Origin: DASZIT01 sp036268775
GTDB lineage: Bacteria > Actinomycetota > Acidimicrobiia > Acidimicrobiales > RAAP-2
Length of the DNA stretch: 64,000 nt
NCBI GenBank assembly: GCA_036268775.1
Contig: DATATM010000019.1
Span: forward strand, 84,141 to 148,140
Direction: 5' to 3'
Below the pieces are notes generated by a model. It worked only from the letters and a program-made list of their open reading frames with translations, had not been told where the DNA came from and ran no database searches. The position numbers were made by a program, and so were the translations under genes. Shown in pieces: positions 59,270 through 64,000 of this stretch; the stretch's first letter is position 1; each line of letters starts with the position of its first letter.

Positions 59270-59271
59270 AG

Positions 59272-60465
59272 TCACCGCCTCGACCACCACCCGGCGCCGG
59301 CCAGCACCAGACCGTGAGCCACCAGGTCCTCGCAGGCTTCGGCCACCGGGGCGATGGACAGACCGGTCCGCAGCAGAATCGTCTCGAAGGTGGTCGGAGT
59401 GTCATCGATGGCCTCCAACACCGAGCGACCCGCCTCGGTGATAGCCGGTGAGGGGGCAGCCTCCGACTGCGGGGCTGACGACCCGTTCGACCCGGTCGAC
59501 CTCGAGGGCACCGCCGACCGCCTGCCTCGCGCCGCCACCAGGGTGGCCGCCAGTGGGGCCGGGGCCGGGGCCGGGCGGCCCGATCGGGCCAGCGACACCG
59601 CCACCAGCACGTCGGTGGCATCGCGGACCGGGATGCAGCCGTCCACCAGCAGCCCGTTGGTGCCGTCGGAGGCCCGGCTCCGGACCGACCCGGGCACCGC
59701 CGCCACCGGGATTCCCCGACGGGCGGCGGCGTCCACCGTGTAGAGGGAACCGCCCCCGTGATGGCTCTCGACCACCACCACCACATCGCTGAGAGCGGCG
59801 ATGATCCGGTTGCGGGCCGGGAAGACTTTGGGCCGGGGCGGGGTGCGCAGGGGTGACTCCGAGAACACCACCCCGCGGGCCACCACCTGTTCCCAAAGTG
59901 GGGCATTCGACGACGGGTAGACGGCGTCGAGCCCGGTGCCCACCACCGCCACCGGTGGGGCCCCTTCCCCATCGGCGACACTGAGGGCTCCGGCGTGAGC
60001 CGCACCGTCGATGCCCCGGGCCAGTCCCGAGATCACTGCCACCCCGGCGGCGGCCAGATCCCGGCCCAGCTCGGCCGCCACCTGGCGCCCGTAGGGGGTG
60101 GCGGACCGCGTCCCGACGATCGCCACCCGGTGCCGATCCACCAGCACCGACGGGTCCCCGTGGGCAAACAGGACCGCCGGCGCCCCGGGATCGCCGACCA
60201 GGTCGGGCGGATACCGACCGTCGCCGGGCACCAGAACCTGGATGCCGGCACCGCGGTAGGACTCCCCCACCCCGCGGGGATCGCCGGCCCGGGCGGCCGC
60301 GGCAAACCGTCGCTTCGGGTCGGCGGGATGCGTCCCCCGGGCCAAGGCCGTCCACGCCTCCACCGGGTCGAGGGTGGCGAGCACCGCGGCGAGACGCACC
60401 GGGGTCATCTCCGGAAGCCCGGCCAGGGCGGCGGCATGGTCGAGTTGGCGGTCGGTTGGGGTCAT
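59272..60465 (-). CDS. dprA: DNA-processing protein DprA
   Basis: A 397-residue protein with the DprA Rossmann-like domain: VAIVGTRSATPYGRQVAAELG, ISGLARGIDGAAHAGAL, FPARNRIIAALSDVVVVVESHHGGGSLYTVDAA. An N-terminal SAM-like helical region and a C-terminal winged helix (GRSVLEAIDDTPTTFETILLRTGLS) are present, with a Ser/Ala-rich linker between. It loads RecA on single-stranded DNA during transformation. The start overlaps the comM stop by 4 nt. Confidence 0.95.
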   Translation of the reverse strand: MTPTDRQLDHAAALAGLPEMTPVRLAAVLATLDPVEAWTALARGTHPADPKRRFAAAARAGDPRGVGESYRGAGIQVLVPGDGRYPPDLVGDPGAPAVLFAHGDPSVLVDRHRVAIVGTRSATPYGRQVAAELGRDLAAAGVAVISGLARGIDGAAHAGALSVADGEGAPPVAVVGTGLDAVYPSSNAPLWEQVVARGVVFSESPLRTPPRPKVFPARNRIIAALSDVVVVVESHHGGGSLYTVDAAARRGIPVAAVPGSVRSRASDGTNGLLVDGCIPVRDATDVLVAVSLARSGRPAPAPAPLAATLVAARGRRSAVPSRSTGSNGSSAPQSEAAPSPAITEAGRSVLEAIDDTPTTFETILLRTGLSIAPVAEACEDLVAHGLVLAGAGWWSRR

Positions 60466-62006
60466 CGCCGCTCGGTACCCAACAGGAGATCCCGCCGGCA
60501 CCGGAGTAGCAGGGCCTCGTGGACGTGAAGATCGGCCACGTCCTCTACGCCTTCCAGGTCGGCGATGGTGCGGGCGATCCGGTGGACCCGGTGGAGGCCG
60601 CGGGCGCTGAGCGAGCCCGATCGCACCCGCGCCTCCAACAGCTTGGAGGCCTCGTTGGTCATCGGGACGTCGCGCTGGAGGGTGGCCCCCGGCAGCTCCG
60701 CGTTCACTCGGACCTGACGACCGGTGGCCATCCGCCGGGCGGCCAGCACCCGCCCCGCCACTGCCGCGGTCGTCTCGCCGGGAAGCGACCCGAACAGGTC
60801 GTCGACGTCGGGCCGGTCGATCCGGATGGCGATATCGAACCGGTCGAGGAGGGGGGCAGACAGCCGGCGGGCGTAGCGCTGGCGAGCAGTGTCCGAGCAC
60901 TCACACATCCCCGGCGCTCCCCCTTCGCCACAGGGGCACGGGTTCATGGCCCCGACCAAGATGAACCGGGCCGGGAAGGCGGTCGAGCCCCGGGCCCGGC
61001 TGACCCGGACCTGACCGTCCTCCAGCGGCTGGCGGAGGGCGTCGAGCACCCCTCCGGGGAACTCCCCCAGCTCGTCGAGGAACAGCACCCCACCGTGGGC
61101 CAGGCTGATCTCCCCCGGCCGCATCCAGGACGTCCCGCCGCCGATCATCGACACCGGCGAGGCGCCGTGGTGGGGGGCCCGGAAAGGCGGTCGGACCATC
61201 AGTCCATCGGGAGGCAGCGGGAGCCCGGCCACCGAGTGCACCCGGCTCACCTCCAGGGCGGTCGCCCTCTCCAGTGGAGGCAGCAGGTCCGGCAACCGGT
61301 TGGCCAGCATCGTCTTCCCGGAACCGGGAGGACCGACCAACAGCAGGTGGTGCCCACCGGCGGCGGCCACCTCCAGCGCCCGGCGCGCCCAGCGCTGTCC
61401 CCGCACATCGGACAGATCGCCGGACCCCGACCCGGACCCCTCCCCGGGTCTCCCTGCCCCGCTCTCGACCGGAACCGGGTGGAGTGCGGGACGTTCCCAC
61501 CGCTGCCGCCCTTCCAGCCGCTCGATCAGGGAGGCCAGGGTCGGTGCCGATCGAACCGAGTGGTCTCCCGACAGGCCGGCCTCATCGGCACAGACCTCGG
61601 GGACCACCAGCCGATGGGAGCCGAGCGCTTCGGCCAACACGATGGTGCCCGGCACCCCGCGGAGGGAGCCGTCGAGGCCGAGCTCACCCACGAAGGCCAT
61701 CCCCTCGACGGCACCGGGACGCAGTTCCCCCGAGGCCACCAGCAGTCCGACTGCGATCGGGAGGTCGAGGCCGGCTCCTCCCTTGCGAACGCCGGACGGA
61801 GCCAAATTGACCGTTACCCGGCGCAATGGCCACGACAGTCCGCTGGACAGCAGCGCGGCGCGGACCCGGTCCCTCGACTCCCGCACCGCGGCGTCGGGGA
61901 GTCCGACCACGGTGAAACCGGGAAGCCCGTTGGAGACGTGGACCTCCACCGAGACATGTTTGCCGTCGACCCCGATGAGGACGGCGGACGGAATGGTGGC
62001 GATCAT
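60462..62006 (-). CDS. YifB/ComM family Mg-chelatase-like AAA+ ATPase
   Basis: A 514-residue AAA+ helicase-like protein. The N-terminal ChlI domain (about 1-170) has VEVHVSNGLPGFTVVGLPDAAVRESRDRVRAA; Walker A is LLVGPPGSGKTMLANRLP; Walker B is VLFLDELGEF. A zinc-type CPCG...CECS set and a C-terminal helical domain follow. ComM promotes branch migration in transformation. SD GGAGGCGAG precedes ATG 62006, so the shorter start is used. It is cotranscribed with dprA. Confidence 0.94.
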   Translation of the reverse strand: MIATIPSAVLIGVDGKHVSVEVHVSNGLPGFTVVGLPDAAVRESRDRVRAALLSSGLSWPLRRVTVNLAPSGVRKGGAGLDLPIAVGLLVASGELRPGAVEGMAFVGELGLDGSLRGVPGTIVLAEALGSHRLVVPEVCADEAGLSGDHSVRSAPTLASLIERLEGRQRWERPALHPVPVESGAGRPGEGSGSGSGDLSDVRGQRWARRALEVAAAGGHHLLLVGPPGSGKTMLANRLPDLLPPLERATALEVSRVHSVAGLPLPPDGLMVRPPFRAPHHGASPVSMIGGGTSWMRPGEISLAHGGVLFLDELGEFPGGVLDALRQPLEDGQVRVSRARGSTAFPARFILVGAMNPCPCGEGGAPGMCECSDTARQRYARRLSAPLLDRFDIAIRIDRPDVDDLFGSLPGETTAAVAGRVLAARRMATGRQVRVNAELPGATLQRDVPMTNEASKLLEARVRSGSLSARGLHRVHRIARTIADLEGVEDVADLHVHEALLLRCRRDLLLGTERR

Positions 62007-62184
62007 CTCGCCTCCGATCGGCACAGACCCAACCCGACTCTCCGCAACGAGAGGGCCGGGACTGGGAGCTCACGATGGAGGGTCGCCTTCTCGGGTGCCA
62101 GCGACCGCTCGAAGCACCGAGGCCACCCTACGTCGAGGCTGTCTCACCCCGACCCATCCCGGGGGCGGTGACAGACTCTGCCCC

Positions 62185-63267
62185 ATGGCACTCCGAGTCG
62201 TGCAATGGACCACCGGGATCGTCGGTTCGGCGGCGCTGAGAGCCATCCTCGACGACCCTCGGCTCGAATTGGTCGGCGTCTATGCCTTCGACCGCTCCAA
62301 GGTGGGGGTGGACGCCGCCACCCTCGCCGGGACCGATGGAAGGCCACCCACCGGGGTGAGGGCCGCCGACGACATCGACGCTCTCCTCCCGCTGAAGGCC
62401 GACTGCGTCGTCTACATGCCCCAGTGGCCGGACATCGCCATCCTCGAGCGGATCCTCGAGTCGGGCACCAATGTGATCACCACCGCCCGGTTGGTGACCG
62501 GGGTCCACTACCCGGACGGCGCCGGCGAGCGGCTGGCCCGGGCGGCCGAGTGGGGCGGGGTCACGCTGTTCGGGACCGGGATGAACCCGACCTACGTCCC
62601 GACCCTGGCCCTGGCCGCTACCGCCATGTGCCGCCGGGTCACCCGCATCTCGGTGACCGAGTCGCTCGACTGCGCCCTCTACGGTGCCGCCCCCACCTGG
62701 GAGGCCTACGGGTTCGGCGCCCCCCTCGAGCCCGAGCGGCTCAAATCAGAACTGTGGGCGGCGGAGCCCGACTACCGGGAGATCCTCGACGTCATGGCCG
62801 CCGCCCTCGACGTGACCCTCGACGCCTACACCCTGGACGTCGACTATGCCGCCGCCAGCGAGGACCGCGACCTCGGGTTCATGACCATCGCCCAAGGGAC
62901 GGTGGCCGCCCTCGACGCCCGCTGGGTCGGCCGGGTCCACGGCGCGCCGTTCGTGGAGATGCGCACCACCTGGAAGCTCGGCAGCATCTTCGGCTACCAC
63001 CAGGAGCCGGACTGGCCGCTGCTCTACGGCTACCGGATCGACATCGACGGCGACCCCGAGGTCCACCTGAAGCTCAACTTCATGCCGGCCGACCTCGACA
63101 ACCTCGACGTCGGGGTGACCACCGCGCTGCCGGCCATCAACGCCATCCCTGCCGTCTGCGCCGCCCCTCCCGGGATCGTCACCGCTGCCGATCTCCCCTT
63201 GGTGACCGGTCGGGGCAGCCCCGGCGCGGTTACCGGCCCTGGAACTTCGGCTCCCGCTTCTGGATGA
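62185..63267 (+). CDS. Dihydrodipicolinate reductase-like NAD(P)-binding oxidoreductase
   Basis: A 360-residue protein beginning ALRVVQWTTGIVGSAALRAI, the NAD(P)-binding opening of the NAD(P)H-dependent amine dehydrogenase family. ADDIDALLPLKADCVVYMPQWPD and TARLVTGVHYPDGAGERLARAAEWGGVTLFGTGMNP follow. Actinobacteria have many such proteins, of uncertain substrate. The final 38 nt overlap the convergent enoyl-CoA hydratase gene. Confidence 0.88.
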   Translation: MALRVVQWTTGIVGSAALRAILDDPRLELVGVYAFDRSKVGVDAATLAGTDGRPPTGVRAADDIDALLPLKADCVVYMPQWPDIAILERILESGTNVITTARLVTGVHYPDGAGERLARAAEWGGVTLFGTGMNPTYVPTLALAATAMCRRVTRISVTESLDCALYGAAPTWEAYGFGAPLEPERLKSELWAAEPDYREILDVMAAALDVTLDAYTLDVDYAAASEDRDLGFMTIAQGTVAALDARWVGRVHGAPFVEMRTTWKLGSIFGYHQEPDWPLLYGYRIDIDGDPEVHLKLNFMPADLDNLDVGVTTALPAINAIPAVCAAPPGIVTAADLPLVTGRGSPGAVTGPGTSAPASG

Positions 63268-64000
63268 AGGCGGAGATGGCCTCGGCGGTGTCGGCGGAGG
63301 CGAAGTTCACCGACTGGGAACGGGCCTCGTCCTCCAGCGCCTGTTCCATCGACACCGCGAACGAGTTGTTCAACATCGTCTTGGTCATCGACACCGCCAG
63401 CGGCGGGCCCAACGCCAGCCGGGCCGCCCACTCATCTACGAAGGCGTCCAGCTCGCCGGCCGGGACCACCCGGTTGACCAGCCCGAACTCCTGGGCCTGT
63501 TTGGCGTCGAGGATGTCAGCAAAGAAGGCTAGCTCCTTGGCCCGGTGCATCCCGATGAAGCGGGGCAGCAACCAAGAGGCGCCGAAGTCCACCGACAACC
63601 CCCGCTTGGAGAAGATCTGGGAGAACCGGGCGGTGTCGGAGGCCACCACCAGGTCACAACCCAGGGCCATGCTCATACCCGCCCCGACCGCCACCCCCTC
63701 GACCTTGGCGATGGTCGGCTTGGGGATGCGATGGAGGGCGAGGGCCACCTCCCCGAGCGCCCGCATCTGGACCAGGTAGGGGTCCCCCGGGTAGCCGGCC
63801 ACGTCGGTCGCGTCGCCCAGGTCGGCCCCCGAGCAGAACGCCCCGCCGGCGCCGGTGAGGATCATCACCCGGTCGTGGCGGTCGGCCGTCACCTGCTGGA
63901 ACTCCGCCAGCAGCTCGTTCCACATCGTCCCGTTGGCGGCGTTCTTGCGGGCCGGGCGGTTCATGGTGACGGTGACCACCCCGTCGTTCCGCTCCACCAT
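63230..64000 (-). CDS. Enoyl-CoA hydratase/isomerase (5' end at or beyond window edge)
   Basis: A 256-residue crotonase-fold protein. MNRPARKNAANGTMWNEL, the oxyanion loop MILTGAGGAFCSGADLGDA, and VAVGAGMSMALGCDLVVAS are conserved. An ATG lies exactly at the right edge (64000), but typical members have a few residues before VERNDG, so the true start may be outside. It likely acts in beta-oxidation of acyl-CoA; specificity is unknown. It overlaps the 3' end of the convergent gene by 38 nt. Confidence 0.9.
   Translation of the reverse strand: MVERNDGVVTVTMNRPARKNAANGTMWNELLAEFQQVTADRHDRVMILTGAGGAFCSGADLGDATDVAGYPGDPYLVQMRALGEVALALHRIPKPTIAKVEGVAVGAGMSMALGCDLVVASDTARFSQIFSKRGLSVDFGASWLLPRFIGMHRAKELAFFADILDAKQAQEFGLVNRVVPAGELDAFVDEWAARLALGPPLAVSMTKTMLNNSFAVSMEQALEDEARSQSVNFASADTAEAISAFIQKREPKFQGR

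Overview
The window is strongly GC-rich, gene-dense bacterial chromosome with short intergenic gaps, many 1-4 nt start/stop overlaps and frequent GTG starts. Several lineage markers point to Actinobacteriota: a mec-cysO-cysM sulfur-carrier operon, a mycothiol S-conjugate amidase (Mca), a pspA-pspAA-htpX-pspAB envelope-stress operon, four luciferase-like F420-type oxidoreductases plus a PPOX-type F420 enzyme, and apparently leaderless genes. The class (for example Acidimicrobiia) is inference. I see no insertion sequence, prophage, CRISPR array, origin or rRNA. This is ordinary chromosomal backbone with accessory catabolic and transport genes.

Layout. 1-6.3 kb: partial MBL hydrolase, Cys-rich lipoprotein, aldo/keto reductase, methyltransferases, tRNA-Val and tRNA-Cys, PhyH dioxygenase, GT4 glycosyltransferase. 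6.3-9.6 kb: envelope-signalling module (PspC-LiaF-like protein, PspC-containing histidine kinase, LuxR-type regulator). 9.7-15.9 kb: glnD, L,D-transpeptidase, methyltransferase, DUF4388 and DUF2510 proteins. 15.9-21 kb: conserved block rdgB-rph-MBL (Rv1339-like)-cysM-cysO-mec, with smpB and ssrA (tmRNA) divergent from mec. 21-30 kb: MarR, FAD oxidoreductase, a TetR-controlled module (PF10118 protein, Baeyer-Villiger-type monooxygenase, SDR), DUF1810, pirin, TRAM/RNA methyltransferase. 30-46 kb: MFS pump fused to a MarR-like domain, nitroreductase, tRNA-Gly, LLM enzymes, HAD, PIG-L, DedA, hydrolase, RecB-like nuclease, PAP2, DsbA-like, purE, degenerate ChbG-like protein, SCP2, mca. 46-48.7 kb: pspA-pspAA-htpX-pspAB. 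48.7-55.8 kb: pterin dehydratase, two P450s, fumC (apparently initiated at ATC), PPOX, GNAT, LLM, pilin-like protein. 55.8-64 kb: methyltransferase, drug pump with divergent HxlR regulator, dprA-comM, an NAD(P)-binding oxidoreductase and an enoyl-CoA hydratase cut by the window end.

How the genes fit together. Two envelope-stress modules (PspC/two-component and PspA/HtpX) sit about 37 kb apart. Cysteine synthesis on a protein carrier (CysO), mycothiol chemistry (Mca) and F420 enzymes outline actinobacterial redox metabolism. Two regulator/target pairs (TetR with the oxidation module, HxlR with the MFS pump) have clear palindromic DNA between them. No gap between genes exceeds 300 bases; the largest are about 464-733 and 53028-53303, in which I see only possible promoters.
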